Assembly (NCBI RefSeq): GCF_900537175.1
Contig: NZ_LS999833.1
Location: 2,108,001-2,172,000 of the forward strand
DNA: 64,000 nt
Direction of reading: 5' to 3'
Source: Lentilitoribacter sp. Alg239-R112
Lineage (GTDB): Bacteria; Pseudomonadota; Alphaproteobacteria; Rhizobiales; Rhizobiaceae
In this document: piece after piece, positions 1 to 8,482 of the stretch
Position numbering within the stretch: position 1 is the stretch's first letter
Layout of the letters: the number at the start of each line of letters is the position of its first letter
The notes under the pieces: model-generated
Told to the model about the DNA's origin: nothing
Seen by the model: the letters and a program-made list of their open reading frames with translations, nothing else
Database searches by the model: none
Made by a program: the position numbers and the translations under genes

Positions 1-1
1 A

Positions 2-1180
2 GACTTAGCGATGAGCCAGATAGACAAGACGGCTCCGAAGGTTTTAGAGATAGAACCACAAACAATTTCAAATGATATAGTCATTTTAGGGATGATCGGG
101 GCAGATCAAATAGTTCCAGTTGTTGCACCCTTTGATGGTGTAATTACAAATATTTACGGTCAATTGGGTGCAGCTGTGACCGGTGGAAAAGTTCTGCTAA
201 CGCTTGATACCAGCGAGATTGAAATTCAGTTGCGAGAGGCAGAGGCGGAAACCATCAGATCGCGCGTAGCACTTGATTTACTCAAAAACTGGAATTCAAG
301 TGGAGAAGTTTTGCGGGTACAACGTTCCCTAAAGACGGCAGAGTTATTGCTATTAAGTCTGGAAACAAAAACGACCGAACTCGCAGAGCTCTTTAAACGA
401 GGCATCGTATCCAGAAATGAATATAATGGCTTGATTGAGCAGCGCGATAGACAAAAATTTACCGTTCTTGATCAACAACTTGATCTTGAGAGAATACTTG
501 CAAGAGCGAATAAAGAAAATACTCGGTTGGCCGAACTTACGTTTCAAAACGCTCAATCTCGGCACATCCAGTTAAACAATCAAAAAAATAGAGCTTCAAT
601 AACAGCTGAAAAATCAGGTATTCTTACGCGCGCTCCGTCCTTAAATAACTCCGCACTGGCAACACCCACAATCGAGCCTGGTGTTCGAGTTGCAAGCGGG
701 CAAGCACTATACGCAATTGCTGACGCTACGACGTTGATAGTATCAAGCACAATTGATGAAGTTGATGTACACAAAATAAGAATGGGTCAAAAAGTTACAA
801 TTGAGAGTGACGCATTCCAAAATAAAAGTTTTATCGGTGAAATTGTCAGTATCAGCGCGGAAGCTATTGAAACCGGAAGCAGCAGTAGTGTTCCAGTTTT
901 TGAAGTCCGCGCCCGATTTTCACCTTCAAACGAAATTAAATCAGGTGTTGTAAGGTTGGGTATGTCTGCGCGAATGACAATCGAGATCTATAAAAATCCC
1001 GACGCTATCATAGTCCCTATATCTTCAATACATTATATAGCTGATGAACCATTTGTGGGCGTTAAAGATAAGATAACCAATAATATCGAATATGTACCCG
1101 TTGAACTAGGGCAAACAACATTGGATGGTATAGAAGTTAGTGCAGGTTTAAAGTCTGGCGACTTGATCTTTATTCAATAG
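2..1180 (+). CDS. HlyD-family periplasmic adaptor (membrane fusion protein), 5' end outside window
   Basis: Adaptor subunit that would link an inner-membrane transporter to an outer-membrane channel in a tripartite efflux or type I export system. An N-terminal biotinyl-lipoyl-like half (VVAPFDGVITNIYG) is followed by a long alpha-helical hairpin rich in Leu, Glu and Gln, the second lipoyl half (ITAEKSGILTRAP), and a beta-barrel region with VDVHKIRMGQKVTIE. The first ATG is at 11, but the frame is open back to base 2 and no signal anchor is seen, so the true start probably lies upstream of the window. No transporter gene is visible here. It lies outside the repeat-bounded island. The family is clear; the cargo is unknown. 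Confidence 0.8.
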   Translation, partial: DLAMSQIDKTAPKVLEIEPQTISNDIVILGMIGADQIVPVVAPFDGVITNIYGQLGAAVTGGKVLLTLDTSEIEIQLREAEAETIRSRVALDLLKNWNSSGEVLRVQRSLKTAELLLLSLETKTTELAELFKRGIVSRNEYNGLIEQRDRQKFTVLDQQLDLERILARANKENTRLAELTFQNAQSRHIQLNNQKNRASITAEKSGILTRAPSLNNSALATPTIEPGVRVASGQALYAIADATTLIVSSTIDEVDVHKIRMGQKVTIESDAFQNKSFIGEIVSISAEAIETGSSSSVPVFEVRARFSPSNEIKSGVVRLGMSARMTIEIYKNPDAIIVPISSIHYIADEPFVGVKDKITNNIEYVPVELGQTTLDGIEVSAGLKSGDLIFIQ

Positions 1181-1294
1181 CGAATTGTTACAACAATCCA
1201 AATAATATGGCAATACTTTTCGAGTAATCAATAATACTTCAAGTAACTTGTTAATCTCGGTAGGAACGTGGATCAGCACAAAAATTATGCCTCC

Positions 1295-1492
1295 TCAGGG
1301 CCATTCTCTGTCAACATCGCAAACATCGACGACACTAGCTAACTTAGCACATGCAAAATTTGCGTTACGATTGTAGGATGATACAGCATCTTTATCCATC
1401 TCTATGGCCAAAGTGGGAGTAAAACCATTTTTCTCGAATGCATGACTAAGGAGCCCTGCCCCAGAGAACAAATCAATCATTTTAATTGTCAT
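1295..1492 (-). pseudogene. N-terminal remnant of a DNA cytosine-5 methyltransferase
   Basis: A 65-codon reading frame begins with MIDLFSGAGLLSHAFEKNGF, which is motif I of C5 cytosine methyltransferases (the AdoMet-binding DLFSGAG loop), followed by motif II (AIEMDKDAV). It then ends at a TGA after DREWP. The catalytic PC motif, target recognition domain and motifs VIII-X are missing, whereas real enzymes are 300 residues or more. No continuation was seen to the left, so this is a truncated remnant. It lies just outside the island repeat, where restriction-modification debris is common. It is unlikely to be functional. Confidence 0.7.
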
Positions 1493-1701
1493 ACGTCGAA
1501 ACCCATCAGATTTTTCTGAAAGGATTACATCTGATTTAGGTTAATAAATTGATCCCAAAACAATATTCCAAAAATTTTAAGGGAGATCAATTATCATATC
1601 AGTTTATATTACTCTGTCGCATCTCATGCCATTCAAGCCCGACGAAAATGAAACCCAAACGGCACCCAAGAGTTAAAAGCGCAGAGGCACAGCAAACTTA
1701 T

Positions 1702-1780
1702 TTAGAGCTAACCCATTCTATAATATAAGAAATTTTGGTAGCGGGAGAGGGACTTGAACCCCCGACACGCGGATTATGAT
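1702..1780. repeat. Left copy of 79-bp direct repeat (att-like), with 3' fragment of tRNA-Met
   Basis: Bases 1702-1780 are identical to 32346-32424. The part from 1736 to 1780 is the last 45 nt of a tRNA-Met gene on the minus strand (CCA end, T arm, variable loop and 3' side of the anticodon arm). After 1780 the sequence diverges from a tRNA, so this copy is a dead fragment. A partial tRNA copy at one end and the intact gene at the other is the usual footprint of integration into a tRNA 3' end. Confidence 0.9.
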
Positions 1781-1988
1781 GTGTCATGTTCACAGGCTAT
1801 AATATTGATTTAATTAATGTATTTTGCGCCATACTAGCACTACGTTAGTTTTTGAAGCGGAAACGATGAAATTCATAGCTAGGCTCACGCAAAATCTTGC
1901 AAACACCCTCTCAATTATTTCATTGCTTCGCAGATACTCAATAAGTCAGCTTAATGCAATTTACGACTTCTGAAGTGGCGGAGATCAG

Positions 1989-2594
1989 TCAACGGCTGTT
2001 AAATAGTTTACCAAACAGTCGGAATCTGGCGCTCTGCCCAGACCCGCCTACATCGAGCAACCAATAGTTCGTCAAAGCTATATCGGGACAGGCGTTACCA
2101 CCACCATAAAATATCAACTTGGTTGGAATGGTATCAGAACCACCTGACCAACCAGGCCCGCTTCCATAGATATTTAATGCCATGAGAAACTCTGTTTTTA
2201 ACCAGACAGAGGTTGAGGTATCGCCAGGGTTTAAATCTTTAGCAAGATAGAATATTTCATTTGGAAGCTTAGCCTCAAGAACTGTCCGCTCCGAGGTGTC
2301 ATGGTTCAACACAATTGAAATTAGGTCCCCATTAACACTGAAATCAGTTTCTACTGTGCTTTGAAACCAGTCGAGACCGGATACGCAGTCCTCAGCACAC
2401 GCTGTCATATACAGATTTCCAGGTCCGTCTAATTCAAGCGCAGACAACACGGAAAATTCGTAGGCTGAAACAGGTAATAAGCCTTGTTCGCGATATCCCG
2501 GATCGGCACAACAAGCGCATGCAGACACCTGCTGTGACAACACCAATTCCACGCAGATCGCGTAAACTAAAAGTGCACTTATTTTTTTCATCAT
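1989..2594 (-). CDS. Hypothetical secreted protein with CACCADPG motif
   Basis: About 201 residues from the ATG at 2594; a second ATG follows at 2591. A purine-rich AGGTAGGG lies just upstream. The N-terminus is a good signal peptide (MMKKISALLVYAICVELVLS, then VSA), and the mature protein starts with a cysteine-rich CACCADPG, so periplasmic or outer-membrane location is likely. Further cysteines (TACAEDC, GGGNACPD) suggest disulfides or metal binding. The rest is beta-rich, with a glycine-rich SGPGWSGGSD segment. Last gene of a six-gene minus-strand run that begins at 5819. Function not recognised. Confidence 0.6.
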   Translation of the reverse strand: MMKKISALLVYAICVELVLSQQVSACACCADPGYREQGLLPVSAYEFSVLSALELDGPGNLYMTACAEDCVSGLDWFQSTVETDFSVNGDLISIVLNHDTSERTVLEAKLPNEIFYLAKDLNPGDTSTSVWLKTEFLMALNIYGSGPGWSGGSDTIPTKLIFYGGGNACPDIALTNYWLLDVGGSGQSARFRLFGKLFNSR

Positions 2595-2671
2595 ATGCCC
2601 TACCTGCAATATTGGAATCCAAATGCGCGCCGAAGAAAACTGGAATTCAGTACTAAACAACGATGAATGGT

Positions 2672-3172
2672 TTACCGAATATCGAAAGAATTTCCACAAA
2701 CCATTACTGTGCCATTTGAAGAACAGAACCCATCGCTGTCTACATCAAATTCATCCAATGGGGATGCATAGGGATCAATATCATAACTTTTTAACAACAA
2801 GGTTATTACGCTTGAGTTTGTTGCGAAAAACGGCTCGAACTCAGGCAAATTATAAAGGGAATAAGCATCCTCATATTCATCGGATTTACAATATCTGAAA
2901 TCGCTAAATCTAACAATTTGCATCCGTTGAACCATATCCCAAATCTCAAGATTGCAACTTTCTCCTTCTTTATTTAGTACGGCAACATTTCTTGATCTCG
3001 TTTCTCCGACCAAGACGATGTCAAAAAGTGATTTTTGCCCGTCCTCTGATCGTTCGATGGTTAGACGCTTGTATATAATCTTAGTATCAGATTTGGCAGA
3101 GCCGATAAGGCTTGCCAAAACGACAGTGGCTAAAACAATGGGGCCAAATGGATTTATCATAACATTTGACAT
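2672..3172 (-). CDS. Hypothetical secreted protein
   Basis: 166 residues with an N-terminal hydrophobic stretch (IVLATVVLASLIGSAKS) that reads as a signal peptide. The mature part has four spaced cysteines (ESCNLE, YCKSDE, DGFCSS, VCGNS) and an acidic C-terminal stretch, DEFDVDSDG. The start at 3172 has GAGGTG a few bases upstream, and that Shine-Dalgarno overlaps the stop region of the preceding gene, so translation is probably coupled. Part of the six-gene minus-strand operon. No family recognised. Confidence 0.55.
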   Translation of the reverse strand: MSNVMINPFGPIVLATVVLASLIGSAKSDTKIIYKRLTIERSEDGQKSLFDIVLVGETRSRNVAVLNKEGESCNLEIWDMVQRMQIVRFSDFRYCKSDEYEDAYSLYNLPEFEPFFATNSSVITLLLKSYDIDPYASPLDEFDVDSDGFCSSNGTVMVCGNSFDIR

Positions 3173-3181
3173 TTCTGCACC

Positions 3182-4039
3182 TCATTCCACTCGTATCCAT
3201 ACTTTGTACCAATTGATTAATTCTTCTGCGTTACAGTCAAATTGCATCAAAGTCACACGCTTTAACGCGTGTATAGCCATTACGTTTTCTGTCGAACAAA
3301 ACGACAAATCAATGGATAATGATTCTCGGGGTATCGCTGATCTAGGGTCATCACCCGGCAAAATAAATTTCTTCATCTCGTCAATTGTAGGATGCAAGAG
3401 CATACGTATCTGTTTTACCAGATCATCCGCATCCACACGGACATCCATTTCCATTTCTACGTCTGCACTTTGTGTAACATCGGCTGTATACGAAAGCCCT
3501 TCCTGGTTCGTGACCTTCCAACTTTGCAGGTTAGAATGAGACCAACTTAGGTTGGTTGAAGAAATAGGAGCAGCTTTTTCGTCTCTCAAAATCTCAAACG
3601 CATCCCTATATAGGGTGGAATCTGGAGGTTCCGAAATTGGCTTTGCCTCATCTTCGTCAAGTGGAGGCTCATATACATTTAGTATCCCCGTCTTAACTGA
3701 TCCATCGTCAGAAATATCGAATCTGGATTCCAATATGAGTCTTCGTAGTAGCCAGTGATTTTCTATCAACCCAGTTTCAATATTCTGCTTAACTACGAAT
3801 TGATGAATGAATGGATTATCATATCGCTCCTGATTATCCTCAATTGTTCGGAGCCAAAATATGTGTGTTAAAGAATTACCCAGCGGTTGATCATCAATAT
3901 GTATCGCTCTGTATGGTCCTGCGTTCGCTGAGATTGAGCCAAGAATTAAACTCAAAAAACTAAGCAAAAGAACAAATTTTATTTCTGATTGACTGCGTAA
4001 TTTGTGCAGTCGTTTATTTTGACAAAAATTTATCATCAT
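3182..4039 (-). CDS. Hypothetical secreted protein
   Basis: 285 residues; the start is one of two adjacent ATGs. A basic N-terminus precedes a hydrophobic core (FVLLLSFLSLILGSISANAG) that fits a signal peptide cleaved near ANA-G. The mature protein is acidic and charged, with an Asp/Glu/Pro-rich central part (YEPPLDEDEAKPISEPPD) and two C-terminal cysteines (LSFCSTEN, FDCNAEE). It sits 15 bp downstream of the gene at 4055-4708 and 9 bp upstream of the one at 2672-3172, in the same operon. Function not recognised. Confidence 0.55.
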   Translation of the reverse strand: MMINFCQNKRLHKLRSQSEIKFVLLLSFLSLILGSISANAGPYRAIHIDDQPLGNSLTHIFWLRTIEDNQERYDNPFIHQFVVKQNIETGLIENHWLLRRLILESRFDISDDGSVKTGILNVYEPPLDEDEAKPISEPPDSTLYRDAFEILRDEKAAPISSTNLSWSHSNLQSWKVTNQEGLSYTADVTQSADVEMEMDVRVDADDLVKQIRMLLHPTIDEMKKFILPGDDPRSAIPRESLSIDLSFCSTENVMAIHALKRVTLMQFDCNAEELINWYKVWIRVE

Positions 4040-4054
4040 GTTGCATGAGCTCCC

Positions 4055-4708
4055 TTAAATCCGTGATGATCGCAAGTACTGAATCAGCCCAATAAACAAT
4101 GTGCCAAGCGGCAATGTAATAAGCACAATGGACAGAATAAATAACGTTGGGACTCTGTCATCAGAACTACGTTTCGTGAAATCAAGCATCACCACATTAT
4201 GATCTTCCGGCAACACCTTGGCTGCAGCGGTACCGCCACTTTCAAATGATGCGCAGTGTTTTGGAGCGTCACGATAACTTGGTCCAGAACTACTGGCACG
4301 TGTCCAATTATTAGGGTCTCCAAATGGGTGCAAAATAGCTGAGTAAACCTCCTGAGATCCCGGAACTTCGTATTGGATATCGAGGTAACAGATATCAAAA
4401 CGCCGATCCGCTGTCTCTGGAGATAACGGTGGCTCACCATAAATCCATGTGTGCGCATGTATAACGTTGACTGTTATATGAATACCTCTGCTATCAAGTG
4501 CTTGCTCCACCTGAAACTGTTGGTTTGAAATATGCGCGGCGGCGCCAGCAGCAATACCTATCACTATGGGGACTACAAACAAAATCAGATAGATAGCGAT
4601 TGATTTGAGGCTATTGCCCACATTTGCACTGAGTATTGAGACTAAGAGAACTAATCTAGTCGGCAGGAGTAAACGCCAATGCCTCACGATGGTTTTGAGC
4701 TTACTCAT
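4055..4708 (-). CDS. Hypothetical membrane protein, two or three TM segments
   Basis: About 217 residues from the ATG at 4708, chosen because AGGTG lies six bases upstream; a TTG start at 4732 would add eight residues. The N-terminal half has hydrophobic segments (LVLLVSILSANVG; IYLILFVVPIVIGIAAGAAA). A soluble domain with conserved-looking Trp, Tyr and Cys follows, and a last TM helix (LFILSIVLITLPLGTLFIGL) ends near the C-terminus, giving a TM-periplasmic domain-TM topology. It lies in the six-gene operon, directly after a DUF3592-like gene of similar topology. No specific function can be given. Confidence 0.5.
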   Translation of the reverse strand: MSKLKTIVRHWRLLLPTRLVLLVSILSANVGNSLKSIAIYLILFVVPIVIGIAAGAAAHISNQQFQVEQALDSRGIHITVNVIHAHTWIYGEPPLSPETADRRFDICYLDIQYEVPGSQEVYSAILHPFGDPNNWTRASSSGPSYRDAPKHCASFESGGTAAAKVLPEDHNVVMLDFTKRSSDDRVPTLFILSIVLITLPLGTLFIGLIQYLRSSRI

Positions 4709-4759
4709 CTGGTGCACCTGAACGAATATCAATTTGCAACATTCCCGTTCCCCTTAGCA

Positions 4760-5200
4760 TCATTCCAGCATCACAAATCCAAGTTTGCCCACAAACCAAA
4801 ATAGGCTACCAAAAAAGACTAAAATGATTGGACCAAGAAACATTCTCCTAAAACCGGACATTTTGGCGTCTTCAGGCGTCCTGAACCGGTATGCGAGAGG
4901 AACCCTCTCACCAATATCAAACGTATCCTCGCTGATATCGAACATCACAACATGCCTATTGTCCGAGATATCAAAAAACTCCACATCCAACACATTAGAT
5001 GAATAATCGATTGTCGAGACATTGTTTCGACGTTGTAGATCAATATCAGTTTTGCTTCGCCTAACCTCAGATGTAGAAACCACCGTTCCAACTGTCTTTT
5101 CGGAAACAATGAGAAACCGAAGATTATATGTCATAAATCCGCCACCCCCGAGCATCGCGGTAAACCCAAAAACATAAAAAATCACCAAAAATCGCCTCAC
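4760..5200 (-). CDS. DUF3592-like membrane protein
   Basis: 146 residues from a GTG at 5200, preceded by a strong GGAGGGGGCG; the upstream gene stops one base before it. Topology is TM helix (residues about 5-28), extracytoplasmic beta domain, TM helix (about 122-142). The central domain reads VGTVVSTSEVRR, DVEFFDISDNRH and FDIGERVPLAYR, the usual pattern of DUF3592 proteins. The role of that family is unknown. Its position inside an operon of secreted and membrane proteins suggests a cell-envelope role. Confidence 0.6.
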   Translation of the reverse strand: MRRFLVIFYVFGFTAMLGGGGFMTYNLRFLIVSEKTVGTVVSTSEVRRSKTDIDLQRRNNVSTIDYSSNVLDVEFFDISDNRHVVMFDISEDTFDIGERVPLAYRFRTPEDAKMSGFRRMFLGPIILVFFGSLFWFVGKLGFVMLE

Positions 5201-5201
5201 T

Positions 5202-5819
5202 TCAACGCCCCCTCCAGGTACTTCTGATCAAGCAACTAAAAGGAAAAACCACAAAAAAAGCGAACAAAACAACGAGAAGGCTGACAATTAAGCCCTGGAG
5301 CAAAGTTGTTAATAAGGTTGGTAGAAAAAGCGTTGTCTCATCGCCAGATATTTTCAGAAAATACATGATCGATTCATGAGCAATAATTCCGGCGTATAAA
5401 TCAGGAAGAAGAACAAAAAAATGTATTTCCTTGGTAAAGAGAAAAGCTGGAAGCCAGATCAATGCAAGAAAAATTTTTAACTTAAAAGCGATGCTTAAAG
5501 CACTCATAACCGATTGCCAGTTGTTTGCACTGGCGCGCCATATTTTTGTACTGGCGACAAAAGAATAGAAGGCTATAAGCATAACAATACCCATCACCAT
5601 CGCAGTCACTGAATAGACCTTAAACGCAATAATAAAACTAGGTATCGCGCAAACCGATACAATTATGCTCCACCGCATCAAATTCCCATAAAACGCATGT
5701 AACAGAATTTGAGGTTGATCTATCGAGGTAGAGCTTTGCATGTCACAAAATTTCATCCTAAAATCTGCACATATTGAAATCGTAAGTTGCAGGCCTACAA
5801 AGAGAGGAGCACCTCTCAT
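5202..5819 (-). CDS. Multi-pass membrane protein with LLPDLYAG motif (paralogue of 16004-16528)
   Basis: 205 residues with four predicted TM segments (around residues 49-70, 73-90, 110-130, 170-195). The motif VLLPDLYAG and the flanking TM pattern are shared with the 174-residue protein at 16004-16528; both also have CAIPSF/CAMPSF in TM1 and a lone long C-terminal TM. The start at 5819 has GGAG eight bases upstream. It is the first gene of the six-gene minus-strand operon, and a copy of the island operator lies 27 bp upstream. Function unknown; two copies in one island suggest a conserved job there. Confidence 0.55.
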   Translation of the reverse strand: MRGAPLFVGLQLTISICADFRMKFCDMQSSTSIDQPQILLHAFYGNLMRWSIIVSVCAIPSFIIAFKVYSVTAMVMGIVMLIAFYSFVASTKIWRASANNWQSVMSALSIAFKLKIFLALIWLPAFLFTKEIHFFVLLPDLYAGIIAHESIMYFLKISGDETTLFLPTLLTTLLQGLIVSLLVVLFAFFVVFPFSCLIRSTWRGR

Positions 5820-5845
5820 TGAGTAAACTCCACTAAGTCTTCTCG

Positions 5846-5864
5846 CATCACCTGTTTGGGTTAT
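5846..5864 (-). promoter_or_regulatory. Island operator motif, site 1
   Basis: In gene orientation it reads ATAACCCAAACAGGTGATG, one of the best matches to the shared 19-bp imperfect palindrome. It lies 27 bp upstream of the operon starting at 5819, between that operon and the divergent regulator at 6003. Confidence 0.6.
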
Positions 5865-6002
5865 AGACAGCCGTAAATGATCTTGTATCTATTCTGACAC
5901 CGTGACGACCAAAAAATCGGAACAGAAGCTGATGGCACATTTTCCAAATCGCATAATAAATTCCGATAAGCCAAAAGTTACGAAAATAAGGTGAGATTGG
6001 AA

Positions 6003-7133
6003 TTGGATACGAATTTACTGAAAACAATCGAGACAATTTACGATTGCGTTGGGAATCAATTTGACCACCAAAAGGCGTTGAGATCTTTCGGGTTGGCCGT
6101 TGACAATACCGGTCTGATTTTAACTGAAATATGGCCTCTAATTGGCAAGGCAAATGTTTTAGCCGTTCACAATATCCCGGAAGATGCGGTAAAGGCTATG
6201 ATTAGTTCATTTGTTTCGATCGAAAACAATTCAATGCTGCAGAACCTCCCTAAAATTCCGGTAGGTGTACCTGTTTTAAGACGAGCATTCGTTTCAGATG
6301 AGGAACATTTTGCAAGCGCCATGTATAAGAAAACCTCAGAACCATGGGAACTTCATTCAGAGGGCGTCAGCATATTTAGCAAAGGCCTAATTAGTGTCAT
6401 CGCATGCGGTTTCGTGCGCAAACCCAACCAGTCAGAAATTAACGCTGAGACCATTTCAAGAATGGCTATCATCAGCAAGCACTATCTCAAAGCGATGAAG
6501 ATTCATACAAAACTTGATCGGCTACAAACAGCATTACTTAGTAGCAGCGACATACTAGATTTAGTCGACTTTGGGATCATCCTTTATGATAAGAACAAAG
6601 AAATCGTGCAGGTAAATAGTGCAGCACAACGTGTTTTAGACAAGATGGATGGCCTATCAATAACAAAATCAGGGCTTAAAATTTTTGATCGGGAAGCTCA
6701 AAAAGAGTACGCCGATATTCTCGATGCAAATTTTGACAACAAGCGCGCAGCAGCGTCACTGAACGGAGGCTTGGTTACAGTTAAAAGGCCTTCCCGCCAA
6801 AAGCCATTTGGGTTGCTTACAATTCCTATGGATATCAGCAACAATGATACAAATCCAAGAGGAATTGCCACATTAATATTTGATCACTCGGCAAAGAAAG
6901 TGACGGCGATTAAACACTTTGCAACGGTTTATGGGTTCACAAAAGTAGAATCCCGACTTGCATTGGAAATTGCGCAAGGAACAAGCCTTGAGGAATATGC
7001 ACAAAAATTCAAGGTCAGTCTACATACGGTCAGGGTTCAGCTCAGGGCCCTCTTTTCAAAAACCGGAGTAACCCGGCAAGGCGAATTGGTGAGTCTTTTG
7101 TTACGCTCAACAAGCGGTTTAAATCTAAAGTAG
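6003..7133 (+). CDS. LuxR-type HTH regulator, subfamily B (copy 1)
   Basis: 376 residues from a TTG at 6003. This start was chosen because AAGGTGAG lies seven bases upstream and the resulting N-terminus (MDTNLLKTIETIYDC) aligns with the four paralogues; a GTG at 5991 falls inside that Shine-Dalgarno. The N-terminal region (1-180) carries SEPWELHSEGVSIF and IACGFVR. A PAS-like middle (about 185-310) starts at LDLVDFGIILYD. The last 65 residues are a LuxR/GerE-type helix-turn-helix (TKVESRLALEIAQG, then VSLHTVRVQLRALFSKTG). No autoinducer-binding domain is seen. Closest in the window to the regulator at 21721. Likely a DNA-binding regulator of the island's surface genes (inference). Confidence 0.75.
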   Translation: MDTNLLKTIETIYDCVGNQFDHQKALRSFGLAVDNTGLILTEIWPLIGKANVLAVHNIPEDAVKAMISSFVSIENNSMLQNLPKIPVGVPVLRRAFVSDEEHFASAMYKKTSEPWELHSEGVSIFSKGLISVIACGFVRKPNQSEINAETISRMAIISKHYLKAMKIHTKLDRLQTALLSSSDILDLVDFGIILYDKNKEIVQVNSAAQRVLDKMDGLSITKSGLKIFDREAQKEYADILDANFDNKRAAASLNGGLVTVKRPSRQKPFGLLTIPMDISNNDTNPRGIATLIFDHSAKKVTAIKHFATVYGFTKVESRLALEIAQGTSLEEYAQKFKVSLHTVRVQLRALFSKTGVTRQGELVSLLLRSTSGLNLK

Positions 7134-7168
7134 AACATCCCCATTTTCTGATACGTTTTCTGTTATAC

Positions 7169-7187
7169 ATAACCCATATCGGTGATG
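7169..7187 (+). promoter_or_regulatory. Island operator motif, site 2
   Basis: Reads ATAACCCATATCGGTGATG, about 120 bp upstream of the TTG start at 7308. Same polarity as the other sites, with GATG pointing to the gene. Confidence 0.6.
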
Positions 7188-7220
7188 AAATAGCACCGAT
7201 TCTTTATTACTCCATTTATT

Positions 7221-7239
7221 ATGATTCAAATGGATGAGC
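7221..7239 (+). promoter_or_regulatory. Island operator motif, site 3 (weaker)
   Basis: Reads ATGATTCAAATGGATGAGC, 68 bp upstream of the start at 7308 and 33 bp from site 2. It departs from consensus at the last two bases. Two tandem sites before one regulator suggest autoregulation or cooperative binding (inference). Confidence 0.4.
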
Positions 7240-7307
7240 GACTACCTATGTTTGCTCAGTTCTGGAAAAATTTGCCATTAATTTCAACCAAATGAGGAGG
7301 ATATTAG

Positions 7308-8450
7308 TTGCAAGATTTATTACTAAAATCAATTGAAGATATATATGATTGCATAACCGATGATGACTATGATCACGATAGAGCAATAGCAACTTTGAGC
7401 ATTGCAACTGATAGCACAGGATTTGTGCTGTCCAAATTCTGGCCATTGCTTGGCGGCAAGCCTCCAATCGCCTATCACAATCTTCCCGATGATACGATTA
7501 GGGCACTAGCGAAATATGATGATACCGACGAAGTAAATGAGCACGCCATGTTTAAAAACATCATCATGCTCCCGGAGCGCATGCCCATGCTGCGGCGAGC
7601 CTTTTTATCGGATGAAGAGCATTATAGAACCCTTCTATATGAAACTGCAGCCAAACCTTGGGGAATACATTCTGAAGGTGTTGTAATACTCAACAAGGAC
7701 GAACGGAGTAATTTAGCTTGTTGGTTTGCACGTATGGGAGGTCAGAGCGAAGTTGACTCAGAATTATTGACCAGAATTTCATTTCTTAATAATCATCTGG
7801 CCAGATCAATGAAGCTGCAAAACAAAATTAGTGTGTTGAATAAAGCGGTCATAAGATCCAATAGCGCGTTAGACCTTGTTGACTTTGGTTTACTTCTTTT
7901 CCAGCATTCTGATTCACCGGTTTTTATCAATAAACCAGCGCAAGATATGTGCAGCTATAAAGATGGGTTGGACTTAAACAAAGGTGGATTAGTTGTACAA
8001 AACAACTGCGCTGATCACCAATATAACCAACTTATTGCCCGAATGGGTGATACAAACATACCGCTCTCAGAGCGGTCTGGTGGGCTTGTTCGAGCACCAA
8101 GACCATCTGGCAAAACACCCTATAATGTAATGGCTATTCCATTATCAAATTCTACAAGTGGGCTGTTTCCAAATGTGAATATTGCAGTTCTGATTTTTGA
8201 TCCAGAGTTAAAGAAAACCAACGCGACAGAATTTTATATGAAGACATTTAATCTCACACAGGCTGAAGCAATGTTTGCAGCAGAACTCGCGCAGGGAATG
8301 AGTGTCAGTGAATATGTGGAAAAGAAGGGCATAAAAATCTCGACGGCGAGAACACAGCTAAAGTCGATATTTGCGAAAACGGAGACATCCCGTCAGGCTG
8401 TACTGATCAGCCTTCTTTTAAGATCAATAGCGGGCGTGAACTTAGGGTAG
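7308..8450 (+). CDS. LuxR-type HTH regulator, subfamily A (copy 1)
   Basis: 380 residues from a TTG at 7308, with a perfect AGGAGG seven bases upstream. Architecture matches the other four paralogues: N-terminal domain with AKPWGIHSEGV and LACWFAR (subfamily A signature), PAS-like middle from LDLVDFGLLLF, and C-terminal LuxR-type HTH (NLTQAEAMFAAELAQG, KISTARTQLKSIFAKTETSRQ). It follows the B regulator at 6003 on the same strand with 174 bp between them, and is convergent with the autotransporter ending at 8483 (32 bp gap). Sites 2 and 3 upstream suggest it is itself part of the regulon. Ligand unknown. Confidence 0.78.
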   Translation: MQDLLLKSIEDIYDCITDDDYDHDRAIATLSIATDSTGFVLSKFWPLLGGKPPIAYHNLPDDTIRALAKYDDTDEVNEHAMFKNIIMLPERMPMLRRAFLSDEEHYRTLLYETAAKPWGIHSEGVVILNKDERSNLACWFARMGGQSEVDSELLTRISFLNNHLARSMKLQNKISVLNKAVIRSNSALDLVDFGLLLFQHSDSPVFINKPAQDMCSYKDGLDLNKGGLVVQNNCADHQYNQLIARMGDTNIPLSERSGGLVRAPRPSGKTPYNVMAIPLSNSTSGLFPNVNIAVLIFDPELKKTNATEFYMKTFNLTQAEAMFAAELAQGMSVSEYVEKKGIKISTARTQLKSIFAKTETSRQAVLISLLLRSIAGVNLG

Positions 8451-8482
8451 GCTAATTTACCGCCCGCCCCAAGTCGAACCAA

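Noticed and set aside
2952..3539. Plus-strand reading frame of 195 codons opposite the six-gene operon
   Set aside because: It overlaps two minus-strand genes that have signal peptides, Shine-Dalgarno sequences and tight operon spacing; its own protein looks unstructured.
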